Positions 1 to 8,353 of a DNA stretch of 37,426 nt are shown piece after piece. Under the pieces are notes generated by a model. That model saw only the letters and a program-made list of their open reading frames with translations, searched no databases and had not been told where the DNA came from. The translations under genes and the position numbers were made by a program. Position 1 is the first letter of the stretch. Each line of letters opens with the position of its first letter. Origin of the DNA: Bacillota bacterium (GTDB taxonomy: Bacteria > Bacillota > Clostridia > Lachnospirales > WQUN01); NCBI GenBank assembly GCA_009782085.1, contig WQUN01000260.1, positions 1 to 37,426 of the forward strand. Direction: 5' to 3'.

Positions 1-15
1 ACTGTTCCCGCGCCA

Positions 16-204
16 TTACTCCGCGACCTTCAAAACTTCCCTTTTATTATAAGTCCCGCACTTCCTGCAGGCCCTGTGGGAGCGCATGATCTCCCCGCAC
101 TTGGGGCACGTGACGAGGCTCATGACCGGTATCCGCCAGCTCTGCGCCCTGCGCCTGTCCCTTCTGCCTTTCGAGTGTTTGCCCTTCGGGCATATAGCGC
201 CCAT
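16..204 (-). CDS. rpmF: 50S ribosomal protein L32
   Basis: Small zinc-ribbon protein of the large ribosomal subunit. The 62-residue product starts with the lysine/arginine-rich PKGKHSKGRRDRRRAQ block typical of L32. It then carries two cysteine pairs (CPKC and CRKC, about residues 33-49) that form the zinc ribbon, so this is the zinc-binding version of L32. It is the last visible gene of the rplM-rpsI-rpmF run, 74 bases after rpsI, with a strong hairpin in between. L32 is more often found beside a YceD-type gene and fatty-acid genes, so its place after rpsI is slightly unusual. Length and motifs are normal for the family. Confidence 0.95.
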   Translation of the reverse strand: MGAICPKGKHSKGRRDRRRAQSWRIPVMSLVTCPKCGEIMRSHRACRKCGTYNKREVLKVAE

Positions 205-237
205 CTATCTCACCTCCGAAACTGTCGCGCCAAATTC

Positions 238-268
238 GTACATTTTCGCGAAAACCACGAAAATGTAC
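238..268. other. 11-bp perfect hairpin between rpsI and rpmF
   Basis: Positions 238-248 (GTACATTTTCG) and 258-268 (CGAAAATGTAC) are perfect inverted repeats with a 9-base loop. No run of T follows on the minus strand, so this is not a classical intrinsic terminator. It could be an attenuator, a processing site or an mRNA-stabilising stem that sets the ratio of L32 to S9. Confidence 0.6.
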
Positions 269-278
269 TCATAACAGA

Positions 279-671
279 TTACCTCTTCGAGAACTGCGGA
301 GCCCTGCGCGCGCCCTTCAGGCCGTACTTCTTGCGCTCCTTCATCCTCGGGTCCCGCGTCAGGAACCCCGCCTTTTTCAGTACCGGCCGCAATTCCGCGT
401 CCACGAGCAGAAGCGCGCGGGAGATGCCGTGCCGGATCGCCCCGGCCTGGCCTGTATAGCCGCCGCCGAACACGTTGACCTTCACGTCGAAGCGCGAGCC
501 CGTCCCCGTCAGCTCGAGCGGCTGGCGGACGATTAGCTTCAGGGTCTCGAGGCCGAAATAGTCGTCTATATCCCTTTTATTGACGGTGATCCTGCCGGTT
601 CCGGGAAGGATGTACACGCGGGCGATGGAGCTCTTTCTCCTGCCCGTTCCGTAAAACGAAACCAATGCCAT
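279..671 (-). CDS. rpsI: 30S ribosomal protein S9
   Basis: Small-subunit ribosomal protein whose C-terminal tail reaches the P-site tRNA. The 130-residue product has the S9 N-terminal [12 protein letters not shown] block, the central [19 protein letters not shown] motif and the basic C-terminus ending in APQFSKR, all diagnostic. Length is normal. It follows rplM after 28 bases, the conserved L13-S9 pair, and should be translated from the same mRNA started at the promoter near 1,193-1,221. Confidence 0.97.
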   Translation of the reverse strand: MALVSFYGTGRRKSSIARVYILPGTGRITVNKRDIDDYFGLETLKLIVRQPLELTGTGSRFDVKVNVFGGGYTGQAGAIRHGISRALLLVDAELRPVLKKAGFLTRDPRMKERKKYGLKGARRAPQFSKR

Positions 672-699
672 TGTTTGTCTCCTCTCACTTTACTCGCGG

Positions 700-1140
700 T
701 CAGATTCCCGGAAACGACAGCGGTTCCGGCTTCTGCGCGGCATGGACGTGGTCCGGGCCGCTGTAGACGAAGAGCTTTTTTAACATCTGCCTGCCGAGGT
801 TGTTCTTGGGGAGCATACCCTTGACGGCGCGCTCTATGACGCTCTCCGGGTTTTTCGCGAGCACGTCCCTGAGCTTGATCCTTTTAAGGGAGCCGACCCA
901 GGCCGAATGCCTGAGGTATTCCTTCTGATCAAGCTTCTTTCCCGTGACCGCGATCTTTTCGGCGTTGACGACTATGACGTAGTCGCCGGCGTCGACGCTG
1001 GGGCTGAAGATCGGCTTGTTCTTGCCGCGAAGCACCTTGGCGATCTCGGACGAAAGCCGCCCGAGGGTCTGCCCGGCGGCGTCGACGACGTACCATTTCC
1101 GCACGACGTCCGCGGGCTTGGTGATATATGTGGTTCTCAT
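700..1140 (-). CDS. rplM: 50S ribosomal protein L13
   Basis: Large-subunit ribosomal protein that acts early in 50S assembly. The 146-residue product begins MRTTYITKP and has the conserved [33 protein letters not shown] and VKGMLPKN segments. The frame is open a further 27 codons upstream, but the ATG at 1,140 is chosen because AGGAGG stands 6-8 bases before it and because L13 proteins start here. The upstream stretch holds the promoter and leader. First gene of rplM-rpsI-rpmF. Confidence 0.97.
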   Translation of the reverse strand: MRTTYITKPADVVRKWYVVDAAGQTLGRLSSEIAKVLRGKNKPIFSPSVDAGDYVIVVNAEKIAVTGKKLDQKEYLRHSAWVGSLKRIKLRDVLAKNPESVIERAVKGMLPKNNLGRQMLKKLFVYSGPDHVHAAQKPEPLSFPGI

Positions 1141-1192
1141 GTTATCCTCCTGAATTCCGGGGCTAATCGGTTTTAGTGGAAACACAATGGGC

Positions 1193-1221
1193 ATTTTAAC
1201 GCAGAACGGGCGGGGTGTCAA
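1193..1221 (-). promoter_or_regulatory. Sigma-A type promoter for rplM-rpsI-rpmF
   Basis: Reading the minus strand, TTGACA (1,221-1,216) and TAAAAT (1,198-1,193) are separated by exactly 17 bases, a perfect -35 and a 5/6 match -10. It lies about 50 bases ahead of the rplM start codon, as expected for a short leader. Confidence 0.85.
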
Positions 1222-1245
1222 GCGGGAGTTTTGGGAATCGGCGGA

Positions 1246-1971
1246 CTAGCAAAGCCCCCCGTCCGCCCGTATCACCTGCCCCGTCACATACGCCGCCGCG
1301 TCGGAGGCCAGGAAATAGGCGATCTCCGCGATTTCGGCCGCCGTCCCGAACCTCCCCAGGGGTATGCCCGCCGTGAATTCCAGCTTCTCCGCCGGCGTCA
1401 GCCTGCCGTTCATCCCGGTCTCCACGGCCCCGCAGGCTATGGCGTTCACGCGGACGCCGCTGGGCCCGAGCTCCTTCGCCAGCGACCGGGTGAACGCGTC
1501 CGCCCCGCCCTTTGACGCCGCGTAAACGGCCTCGCAGGAGGCCCCCGCGCCGCCCCATACGGAGGATATGTTGACTATGCAGCCGCTTTTCCGGCGTATC
1601 ATGGCGGGAAGCGCCGCCCTGCAGCAGTTCAGGACGGAATAGAGGTTCGTTTTGAGTATCCTGTCCCACGCGGGCGGTTCCATATCCTGAAACAGCCCGA
1701 AATCGGCTATACCCGCGTTGTTCACGAGGACGCCGACGTCGCCGAAAGCGCGTCTGACGCCGGCGAACATGGCCGAAACCTGCTCAAAATCGGAGACATC
1801 CGCCCGTACCGCCATGACCCCGGGGTTTAACTCCGCCAGCCTTTGCCGCGCCCGCTCCAGCTCGTCCGCGCCGGACGCGCAGTTGAGGACGATTCTGTGC
1901 CCCTCCCGCGCGAAGCGCTCGGCTATCGCGAGGCCGATGCCGCGGGAGGAACCGGTTATAAGAACAGTCAC
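1246..1971 (-). CDS. SDR family NAD(P)-dependent oxidoreductase (FabG-like)
   Basis: Short-chain dehydrogenase/reductase, 241 residues, a normal length for classical SDRs. The nucleotide-binding motif TGSSRGIG is at residues 6-13, NNAG at about 84-87, the catalytic Ser in NISS (136-137), and YAASK with Tyr150 and Lys154. C-terminal residues about 170-180 match the usual GVRVNAIACG segment. Start is a GTG at 1,971, two bases after the stop of the TPR gene, with GGGGAG upstream inside that gene, so the two are probably translationally coupled. It resembles 3-oxoacyl-ACP reductase, but no other fatty-acid synthesis gene is near, so the substrate is unknown. Confidence 0.88.
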   Translation of the reverse strand: MTVLITGSSRGIGLAIAERFAREGHRIVLNCASGADELERARQRLAELNPGVMAVRADVSDFEQVSAMFAGVRRAFGDVGVLVNNAGIADFGLFQDMEPPAWDRILKTNLYSVLNCCRAALPAMIRRKSGCIVNISSVWGGAGASCEAVYAASKGGADAFTRSLAKELGPSGVRVNAIACGAVETGMNGRLTPAEKLEFTAGIPLGRFGTAAEIAEIAYFLASDAAAYVTGQVIRADGGLC

Positions 1972-1973
1972 GC

Positions 1974-3182
1974 CTACATCTCCCCGTATGTCTCCCTGTA
2001 TTTTTCCTTGAACTCTCTCAGCATGCCGCGCAGTATCTGCTGGTACTCCTTTGTCCTGCCCGCCGCCTTCCTGATCCGCGCCTGTTCCAGGCGGGCCCTG
2101 TCGTTTTCCGGGTCGGCCGCGAGCGCCTTTTCTATGGCGGACTGAGCCCCCTCCGCGTCGCGGTCCAGCCGGCGGTACGCCGCCAGGCGCGTCCAGAGCT
2201 CGGCGCCGGGCGGGCCGGCTTCGATCGCCCTTTCCGTGGCCTTGGCCGCGGCGGCCGGGTCGTCCTCCGCGGCGTTGATCTCCGCCAGCTTCATATAAAA
2301 TCCGGCGTCCTGCTCCGGGATCATGAAAAGCGCGTCCTCGGCCCTGCCGTAGCTCCGCAGCTTCGCGCAGACCTCAGCCAGGCGGTAGATATACCGCCTC
2401 TCCGGCTTCAGCGCGATCGCGGTCTCGAAGCGCTCGGCCGCCGTGGCCGGCTTTCCTGCCTCGAATTCCAGTTCTCCGTACAGATATTCTATGACGTGCC
2501 GCTCCGCTATGCCCGACAGGTCTTTCAAGCAGCTCTCGGCGGCCCCGAACGAGTGCGCGTAGACCGCCGCCTCGGCATAGTTCACGAGCATCCGGACACG
2601 CGTCCCGCCGGGCGCGGCGCCGGCCTCCGCCTCCACATCGCCGTCTAAAAGCTGTTTTACGGCCTCCTCCAGATACGCCAGCGCCTCCGGGAAAAGCTCC
2701 AGTTCCATCATCGCCACGCCGATGTTGTTCAGCAGCCGCGGGTCGCGCCGGCAGAACAGGGCGCGCCGGTACAGGGCCGCGGCCATGGCCGGTTCTCCCG
2801 CGGACATCGCGTAGTCCCCGCGCTCCTTTAGCTTTTCCCACTCCAGCCGCTTCTCCCAGTCCCCCAGCTCGCCGTTTAGCGCGGAGAGCTCGCCGGAGCC
2901 GAAATAGTCCAGTATCTGTAAAAACCCGATCAGCCGCTCGCTGAAACTCCCGGCCCCGGCGAGGCGCTTTATCCTCGAGGCGTGATACGGGAGCCCCAGC
3001 GCGTCTCTGACCCACGCCTCGAACTCCTCGCCGCAGAAGTCGTCCACGCACTGCCTCCAGTTGTGGAACACGTAAAAAAGGGCTTCCTCCAGGGAGAAAA
3101 CCCGCTGCCCCGTGAGCCGGAACTGATACGCGATGTTGTTCTCCCGCTCGGAAACGCAGGGGATTAAGGTCAGGGCGGACAT
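1974..3182 (-). CDS. Tetratricopeptide repeat (TPR) protein
   Basis: A 402-residue soluble protein with no signal peptide. The first 120 residues look like a separate alpha-helical domain. From about residue 120 to the end there are successive helix pairs with TPR spacing and A/Y/L patterns (for example LNNIGVAMMELELFPEALAY, and AAERFETAIALKPERRYIYR near residue 250). TPR arrays bind proteins. It lies in the minus-strand run between the PurM-like gene (34 bases upstream) and the SDR (2 bases downstream). AGGTGATT precedes the ATG. No specific partner can be inferred. Confidence 0.8.
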   Translation of the reverse strand: MSALTLIPCVSERENNIAYQFRLTGQRVFSLEEALFYVFHNWRQCVDDFCGEEFEAWVRDALGLPYHASRIKRLAGAGSFSERLIGFLQILDYFGSGELSALNGELGDWEKRLEWEKLKERGDYAMSAGEPAMAAALYRRALFCRRDPRLLNNIGVAMMELELFPEALAYLEEAVKQLLDGDVEAEAGAAPGGTRVRMLVNYAEAAVYAHSFGAAESCLKDLSGIAERHVIEYLYGELEFEAGKPATAAERFETAIALKPERRYIYRLAEVCAKLRSYGRAEDALFMIPEQDAGFYMKLAEINAAEDDPAAAAKATERAIEAGPPGAELWTRLAAYRRLDRDAEGAQSAIEKALAADPENDRARLEQARIRKAAGRTKEYQQILRGMLREFKEKYRETYGEM

Positions 3183-3216
3183 GGAATCACCTGGTTTTCT
3201 TTACGATTAATACGAA

Positions 3217-4236
3217 TCACCACATAAACCCTCCGACGCATTCCACCCGCCGGTTCCCCGTGACTATCCTCCCGATGACTTTCGCCGGGACTCCCATGCC
3301 GTCAAAATGCCGGATGACTTCCTCCGCGTCCTTCGCCGCGGTCACGGCCGCGTATCCGACACCCATGTTGTACGTTCTTAGCATAGAAGCGTCGTCGAGC
3401 CCGCTGTATCTGCGGATGATTCTGAAAATCTCAGGGATGTCGTACCTGTCCAGCTCTATGACCGCGTCCGCGCCGTCCGGCAAAACGCGGTTCAGGTTCT
3501 CGCGAACGCCGCCGCCCGTGATATGCGCCAGGCCCTTCAGGAGGCCTTTGCCGAACAGGCCCCTCAGCGCGCCGTAATAAGCCGTATGCGGCCTGAGAAT
3601 GGCGTCGGTGAAGCTCTCCCCGTCCGCCGTCTCGTCAAGTATCTCCGGCTTTTCGGCCATAAGGCGGCGGATCAAGGTATAGCCGTTGGTGTGGACGCCG
3701 TTGGAGGCCAGGCCGACGACCGCGTCCCCCGGGGCGATGCCGCGCCCGTCGATGATTTGATCCTTCTCCACGACCCCGACTATGCTGGAGGTCAGGATAT
3801 ATCTGCCTTCCTCGATGACCTGGGGCTGCTCGGACGTCTCCCCGCCGGTCAGCAGGCAGCCGTTTTCGGCGCAGGCTTCGGAAATCGCCTTTATGACGCG
3901 CTTGAGAATGTTTTTGTCCAGTTTGCCGCATATGACCGCGTCCTGCACGGCGAGCGGCGCCGCGCCCACGGCGGCGCAGTCGTTTACCAGGTGGTTTATC
4001 ATGTCGCGGCAGACGCCCTCGACGCGGTCGTACCGCATGGCGATCAGCTGCTTGGAGCCGGGTTCCTCGGTTTTGAGGACAAGAACGGGATGCCTGTAGC
4101 CTGCGAGGCCGATGTCGTAGAGGCAGGCGAAGTCCGCCGGCTTGCTGAGTATGCGGCTGTCGCCCCCTCCCAGGAAAGCGGAGATTTCAGCCTTGGCTTC
4201 GTTCGCCAGGTCGATGTTCACGTCGTATTTTATCAT
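3217..4236 (-). CDS. Divergent PurM (AIR synthase) family protein
   Basis: The 339-residue product aligns by eye with phosphoribosylformylglycinamidine cyclo-ligase, the ATP-dependent enzyme forming AIR in purine synthesis. Conserved features are VNDCAAVGAAPL, the GKLD segment, LLTGGETSEQP (ETAEMP in typical PurM), VGVVEKDQII, GLASNGVHTNGY and HITGGGVRENLNRVLP. The N-terminal phosphate-binding segment, usually TDGVGTK, reads KTEEPGSK and is diverged. No other purine genes are nearby, so this may be a paralogue with altered substrate. GGAGGG precedes the ATG. It sits 23 bases after the DUF3006 gene. Confidence 0.85.
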   Translation of the reverse strand: MIKYDVNIDLANEAKAEISAFLGGGDSRILSKPADFACLYDIGLAGYRHPVLVLKTEEPGSKQLIAMRYDRVEGVCRDMINHLVNDCAAVGAAPLAVQDAVICGKLDKNILKRVIKAISEACAENGCLLTGGETSEQPQVIEEGRYILTSSIVGVVEKDQIIDGRGIAPGDAVVGLASNGVHTNGYTLIRRLMAEKPEILDETADGESFTDAILRPHTAYYGALRGLFGKGLLKGLAHITGGGVRENLNRVLPDGADAVIELDRYDIPEIFRIIRRYSGLDDASMLRTYNMGVGYAAVTAAKDAEEVIRHFDGMGVPAKVIGRIVTGNRRVECVGGFMW

Positions 4237-4259
4237 CTGCGGCCCTCCGATATCTATGA

Positions 4260-4508
4260 TTACCGATTCGATAATTTCCGATTTGATCCGGCGGCTTTAA
4301 GTTTTTCAAACAGCCGCCCGATCCTCTGTTCCCGCGCCGCCGTCCGGGCGCGGTCGATTTCAAAACCGCCGGTTTTCCGGATTATGACGTCGCCGGCCTT
4401 TGCTCCCGGGAGCCTGTCCCGCGGCACGTTGATTGTCTCCAGCGTCGCGATGTCCTCGCAGACAGCATAGCCGCCCTCGAACCTGTCGACCACGTATGTT
4501 TCCCGCAT
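4260..4508 (-). CDS. DUF3006 domain protein
   Basis: Small protein, 82 residues from the chosen ATG, reading MRETYVVDRFEGGYAVCE, then a short beta-rich domain with VPRDRLPGAKAGDVI, and a basic helical C-terminus. This matches DUF3006, a small family often encoded beside ComEC-like metallo-beta-lactamase proteins, as here. The frame also permits a GTG at 4,526 that overlaps the stop of the upstream gene (GTGA). The ATG at 4,508 is preferred because GAGGG lies about 11 bases before it and the protein family begins here. Function unknown. Probably cotranscribed with 4,523-5,407. Confidence 0.8.
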   Translation of the reverse strand: MRETYVVDRFEGGYAVCEDIATLETINVPRDRLPGAKAGDVIIRKTGGFEIDRARTAAREQRIGRLFEKLKAAGSNRKLSNR

Positions 4509-4522
4509 TGGTTTATTATCCC

Positions 4523-5407
4523 TCACTTCCCCGTCGTCACGCTTATCGTCGTCCCGTCGCTGACCATGCGGATTGTCCCGTCCAGGTCTGTCCTGTACAC
4601 CTTCGCGCCGCTTTTGTTCAGCCTGTCGAGTATCTTCGTGTGCGGGTGCCCGTAGGGGTTGTCCTTGCCGCAGGGGATCACGGCGATACTCGGGCGCACG
4701 GCCGCAAGGAACGCCGGGCCGGTGCTCGTCGTGCTGCCGTGGTGGCCGACCTTTAGCACGTCGGCGGACAGGTCGTATTTCATCGCCAGCATGTCCGCCT
4801 CCGAGCGCGCCGACGCGTCCGCCGCGAACAAGAACGACGTCGCGCCGTAAATTGCCTTTACCACGACGGATTCCTCGTTCAGGTTGTCGTCCGCGCTGTA
4901 GTTCGCGTCGTCGTACACGGCGTTCGGCGCCAGGCCTTTCAGCGTAAGGCCGGCTATGCCCGTGGCGAGGTCGGTTCCGGGCTTCGCAATCTCGACCCCG
5001 AGCCCCTTTTTTTGCGCGGCTTTCAGCAGATTTTCGAACGAGGCGGAATTGGATGTCACGTCCGGCATGACCACGCGCCCGACGTCAAAACCGGAGACGA
5101 CCGCGGCCAGGCCGCCGGCGTGGTCGCTGTGCGGGTGGGTGGCAATGACGTATTCGAGCCGCGCTATGCCGGCGCTTCGCAGGTACCGCGCCACTCTCCC
5201 GCCGTTTTCCGCCTCCCCGGCGTCTATAAGAATGCCGGAATCGCCTTTTTGGATCAGTTCGCAGTCGCCCTGGCCCACGTCGATAAAGTGGACGGTCAAA
5301 TCGTTTTCCGAGGGCGGGGCGCTTTTGCCGCCCGGCGGGAAAAACCACAGGAGCGCGGCGGCCGCCAGGACGGCGGCGGCAATTAAGACTATTTCCAGCC
5401 TTTTCAT
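4523..5407 (-). CDS. ComEC/Rec2-type metallo-beta-lactamase fold hydrolase, membrane-anchored or secreted
   Basis: 294 residues with one N-terminal hydrophobic segment (about 5-23), then the catalytic MBL domain: FIDVGQGD (41-48), LIDAGE (60-65), HPHSDH zinc-binding motif (91-96) and KVGHHGSTTS near residue 218. This is the stand-alone version of the MBL domain of ComEC, the DNA-uptake channel, where it may degrade one DNA strand. There is no transmembrane channel part here, so a role in competence is not shown. ATG overlaps the recG stop (ATGA), so it is coupled to recG. Confidence 0.87.
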   Translation of the reverse strand: MKRLEIVLIAAAVLAAAALLWFFPPGGKSAPPSENDLTVHFIDVGQGDCELIQKGDSGILIDAGEAENGGRVARYLRSAGIARLEYVIATHPHSDHAGGLAAVVSGFDVGRVVMPDVTSNSASFENLLKAAQKKGLGVEIAKPGTDLATGIAGLTLKGLAPNAVYDDANYSADDNLNEESVVVKAIYGATSFLFAADASARSEADMLAMKYDLSADVLKVGHHGSTTSTGPAFLAAVRPSIAVIPCGKDNPYGHPHTKILDRLNKSGAKVYRTDLDGTIRMVSDGTTISVTTGK

Positions 5408-7485
5408 AACGCCATTCCCTTCCCCTTGCCCCTGCCGCCCGAAATCAGGCGGTCTATCGCCTCTTCGCCGTCGAATTCGCCAGTGCCGAGGGCCTTTCCG
5501 GCCGCCTCCTGGGCTTGCGCGAGTATGTCCAGATCTCTGGCCAGATCCGCTATTTTGAACTCCGGGAGCCCGTGCTGCGCCACGCCGAAGAAGTCCCCCG
5601 GCCCGCGCGTTTTAAGGTCCAGTTCCGAAAGCTCGAAGCCGTCGGACGTCCGCCGCATGGCGCCGAGCTTTATTTTGGCGGCCTCCGTCCCGGCGTCGGA
5701 GATCAGGATGCAGTAGGATCTTTCCTTTCCCCGGCCCACCCGGCCGCGAAGCTGGTGAAGCTGGGCCAGGCCGAACCTGTCCGCGTTTTCGATCACCATG
5801 ACCGTGGCGTTCGGCACGTCTATGCCGACCTCTATGACCGTCGTGGAGACCAAAACGTGTATCTCCCCGTTCGCGAAGCCGTCCATAACCGCCTGTTTCT
5901 CCGCCGGGCGCATCTTTCCGTGCAAAGGGGCGAGGACATAGCCCGGAAGCTCCGCCCGGAGCCGCTCCGCGTAATCCTTCACGGCCGCGTTCCCGCCGCC
6001 GGCGTCCTCGCTTTCTATGGCCGGGCAGATTATATAGGCCTGCCGGCCCTCGTCGAAATTCTTCCTAAGAAACGCGTATATCCTGGGCCTGTACGACCCG
6101 TCCACCGCGTATGTCTCTATTACGGCCCTGCCGGGCGGCTTGCCGCGCATGACGGAAATGTCCAGGTCGCCGTAAAGAATCAGCGCCAGCGTCCTGGGTA
6201 TCGGCGTGGCGGTCATGACGGCCGCGTGGGGGGCCTGTTCGCCCTTGCCGGACAGCGAAAATCTCTGGTCCACGCCGAACCTGTGCTGCTCGTCGGTTAT
6301 GACCAGCCCGAGGTTGTCATACTCCGCGGCCTCCTGTATCAGCGCGTGGGTGCCGATTATCATCCGCGCCGCGCCGGATCCGGCCGCTGCCCGGGCGCGC
6401 TTTTTCTCAGCCGCGGAAAGGCTTCCGACGAGCAAAACGCATTCTATCCCCAGGCTGCCGAATATCCCGGAAACCGTCTGGAAGTGCTGCCGCGCCAGGA
6501 CCTCCGTCGGGGCCATCAGCGCGGCCTGGTAGCCGTTGGATATGACGGTGTACGCCGCCGCCATCGCCACGGCGGTCTTCCCGGAGCCCACGTCGCCCTG
6601 GATAAGCCTGTTCATCACCAGGCCGCTCCGAAAATCCGCGTATATGTCGGCCAAAGCGCCGCCCTGGGAATCCGTCAGCTCGTAAGGCAAGGCGGCCAGC
6701 AGCTTTTCGGCCTCGAGCCTTCCGATGACGACGCGGCTCTCCTTTTTCAGCCGCCCCTTCAGCTTAAAGAGCGCCGTCTGCGTCAAAAACAGCTCCTCGA
6801 ACACCAGCCGCCGCCTGGCGGCGTAGAAGCTCTCCGGCGAGGGGGGGAAGTGGATGTTTTTCACGGCCTCCGGCTTGGGGCGGAGCCCGTATTCGGACAA
6901 AACGCCCCGCGGCAGGTTTTCCGGGTATTCGTCCCGGAGAGCGTCGAGGGCGGCTTTAATGAATTTGCGCAGGAGCTTTTGCCCCAGCCCGGCCGTGGAT
7001 GGGTATATCGGCACGATACGCCCGCCGGAGAGCAGCTCGTGCCCGTCCAGGCATTCGAACTCCGGATTCTCCATTTTATACGAGCATTGCCGGCCCCGGG
7101 CTTGTCCTTGCCCGCCGCGCGCAAAATTATTTTCGATCACCTTGCCCGTGAATATGTACTCTTTGTTTTTGACAAGCTGTTTGCAGAGATACGGCTGATT
7201 GAACCAGACGATCTCCAGCGCGCCGGTGTCGTCCGCGATGACCAGCCTGACCACCGCGCGCCCGTTCGCCCGGAAAAGCTCCGGCGCGGCCGCGGCCGCC
7301 CCGCGCATGGTGTTCCGCGCCCCGGGGATCAGGCCGGCGATTTTGCGCACGTTCGAGCGGTCGTCGTAGTCCCTGGGGTAGTGCTCTATAAGGCCGCCGA
7401 CCGTGAACACGCCGAGCCTGGCGAAAAGGGCCGCCCTGGACGGGCCGACGGAGGGAAGGGCCGTGATTGGGGAGGAGGGGGTCAT
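5404..7485 (-). CDS. recG: ATP-dependent DNA helicase RecG
   Basis: Branch-migrating helicase that reverses stalled forks and processes recombination junctions. 693 residues from the chosen ATG, normal for RecG. It starts with the wedge/OB domain (LPSVGPSRAALFARLGV, HYPRDYDD). The helicase motifs follow in order: GDVGSGKTAVA (Walker A), APTEVLARQH, DEQHRFGV, MTATPIPRTL, LHGKMRPAEKQ, ATVMVIENADRFGLAQLHQLRGRVGRG, and the C-terminal GPGDFFGVAQHGLPEF motif. The frame is open 28 codons further upstream, but AGGAG 10 bases before the ATG at 7,485 decides the start. Fork-repair RecG follows fakA in many Firmicutes. Here an 870-base insert separates them. Confidence 0.97.
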   Translation of the reverse strand: MTPSSPITALPSVGPSRAALFARLGVFTVGGLIEHYPRDYDDRSNVRKIAGLIPGARNTMRGAAAAAPELFRANGRAVVRLVIADDTGALEIVWFNQPYLCKQLVKNKEYIFTGKVIENNFARGGQGQARGRQCSYKMENPEFECLDGHELLSGGRIVPIYPSTAGLGQKLLRKFIKAALDALRDEYPENLPRGVLSEYGLRPKPEAVKNIHFPPSPESFYAARRRLVFEELFLTQTALFKLKGRLKKESRVVIGRLEAEKLLAALPYELTDSQGGALADIYADFRSGLVMNRLIQGDVGSGKTAVAMAAAYTVISNGYQAALMAPTEVLARQHFQTVSGIFGSLGIECVLLVGSLSAAEKKRARAAAGSGAARMIIGTHALIQEAAEYDNLGLVITDEQHRFGVDQRFSLSGKGEQAPHAAVMTATPIPRTLALILYGDLDISVMRGKPPGRAVIETYAVDGSYRPRIYAFLRKNFDEGRQAYIICPAIESEDAGGGNAAVKDYAERLRAELPGYVLAPLHGKMRPAEKQAVMDGFANGEIHVLVSTTVIEVGIDVPNATVMVIENADRFGLAQLHQLRGRVGRGKERSYCILISDAGTEAAKIKLGAMRRTSDGFELSELDLKTRGPGDFFGVAQHGLPEFKIADLARDLDILAQAQEAAGKALGTGEFDGEEAIDRLISGGRGKGKGMAL

Positions 7486-7615
7486 GGCGGAGTCTCCTGG
7501 GGTAAGGCGTGGAGGTATGGATGATGATTCTATTGCATTATGTAGTGATTTGTGCAGTAGAGCAGGCACTTATGTTTAGGTGCATCATATGGATAATGCG
7601 TAACATAGAAAATGC

Positions 7616-8062
7616 TTATTTTGAACGTTCTCTATTAAAATCTTTCCTTGTCAAGCCCAATGGCAATATAACCACTAATAAGAGTACAATATTGAATACC
7701 ACATTAAAATAAACTTGAAAATACATAGAAATCGGCGTATCTATTATGAACCATGCCGCCAATCCGGCAAGTAAGCAATTCCACGCCCATTTTTCTTTTC
7801 TTGCAAAAGAGTTTTTCACTATGAAAAAAATAAGAATACCAACCATTAAGCATGTTGCGCCAAGCAATCCGTAAACCCAACGTTGAAAAAATAATGTTTT
7901 CGTTGTTAATTCTGAATTTGTCCAAAACACAGGATTTATTTGATTATTAAATACCGCTTGGAAGATTGTTGTTTGGTTAAACAAAGCTATTATAATTCCA
8001 AAAACAGCAAATGAAATACTTACTATTTTGAGCCACAATACCGACAAACTAAATCGCTCCAT
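7616..8062 (-). CDS. Small four-helix membrane protein, unknown function
   Basis: 148 residues from the ATG at 8,062, which has GGGGGGAG 8 bases upstream. A GTG three codons earlier is possible but lies inside that site. Four hydrophobic segments are evident (about residues 10-27, 63-82, 93-110 and 115-138) and the C-terminus is basic. I do not recognise the family. Base composition is far more AT-rich than the flanking fakA and recG, which suggests separate acquisition. It begins 2 bases after the end of the interrupted small gene at 8,065-8,307, so the two look like one inserted unit. Confidence 0.65.
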   Translation of the reverse strand: MERFSLSVLWLKIVSISFAVFGIIIALFNQTTIFQAVFNNQINPVFWTNSELTTKTLFFQRWVYGLLGATCLMVGILIFFIVKNSFARKEKWAWNCLLAGLAAWFIIDTPISMYFQVYFNVVFNIVLLLVVILPLGLTRKDFNRERSK

Positions 8063-8064
8063 AT

Positions 8065-8307
8065 CTAACACTCCCCCCGCCTGATAATCAAATGCGCGGT
8101 AGATTCCAGAATTTCCTGATATTTATTGATATCCTCCTCGTCAAAACCGGAAATATCGCTCTATTGATACTCCGGCAAAAAACATGCGGCCGACTTAAAC
8201 CCGCCGGCGACCGGTTTCTCAATATATACCTTTACCCTTTCGCCGTCGAGCAAATCGGAGTGGACAATCTCGGTATTGTCGTTTAATTGCAGGAACGGGT
8301 ACATCAT
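8065..8307 (-). pseudogene. Small conserved-type gene interrupted by an in-frame TAG
   Basis: With GGAGGAG 8 bases upstream, ATG-ATG at 8,307 opens a frame of 48 codons (MMYPFLQLNDNTEIVHS...) and stops at TAG (8,163-8,161). The same frame then continues without a break for 31 more codons (SDISGFDEEDINKYQEIL...) to a TAG at 8,067-8,065, just before the next gene. The protein character carries through the stop: beta-rich before it, an acidic helix after it. I recall similar small Firmicute proteins with Trp-Glu-Asp-Ile at this point but cannot name the family, which would make the TAG a TGG-to-TAG change. It could also be read as a 48-residue protein. Confidence 0.65.
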
Positions 8308-8353
8308 AAGCTCATCTCCTCCAAGCACAATGACAAAACCTCACGTTATCGGC

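Noticed and set aside
5515-7524. A 669-codon plus-strand open frame opposite recG
   Set aside because: recG on the other strand has all helicase motifs. The plus frame shows no motif and has the look of a GC-rich shadow. The same applies to the frames opposite fakA, the DUF362 gene, both URO-D genes and the oxidoreductase.
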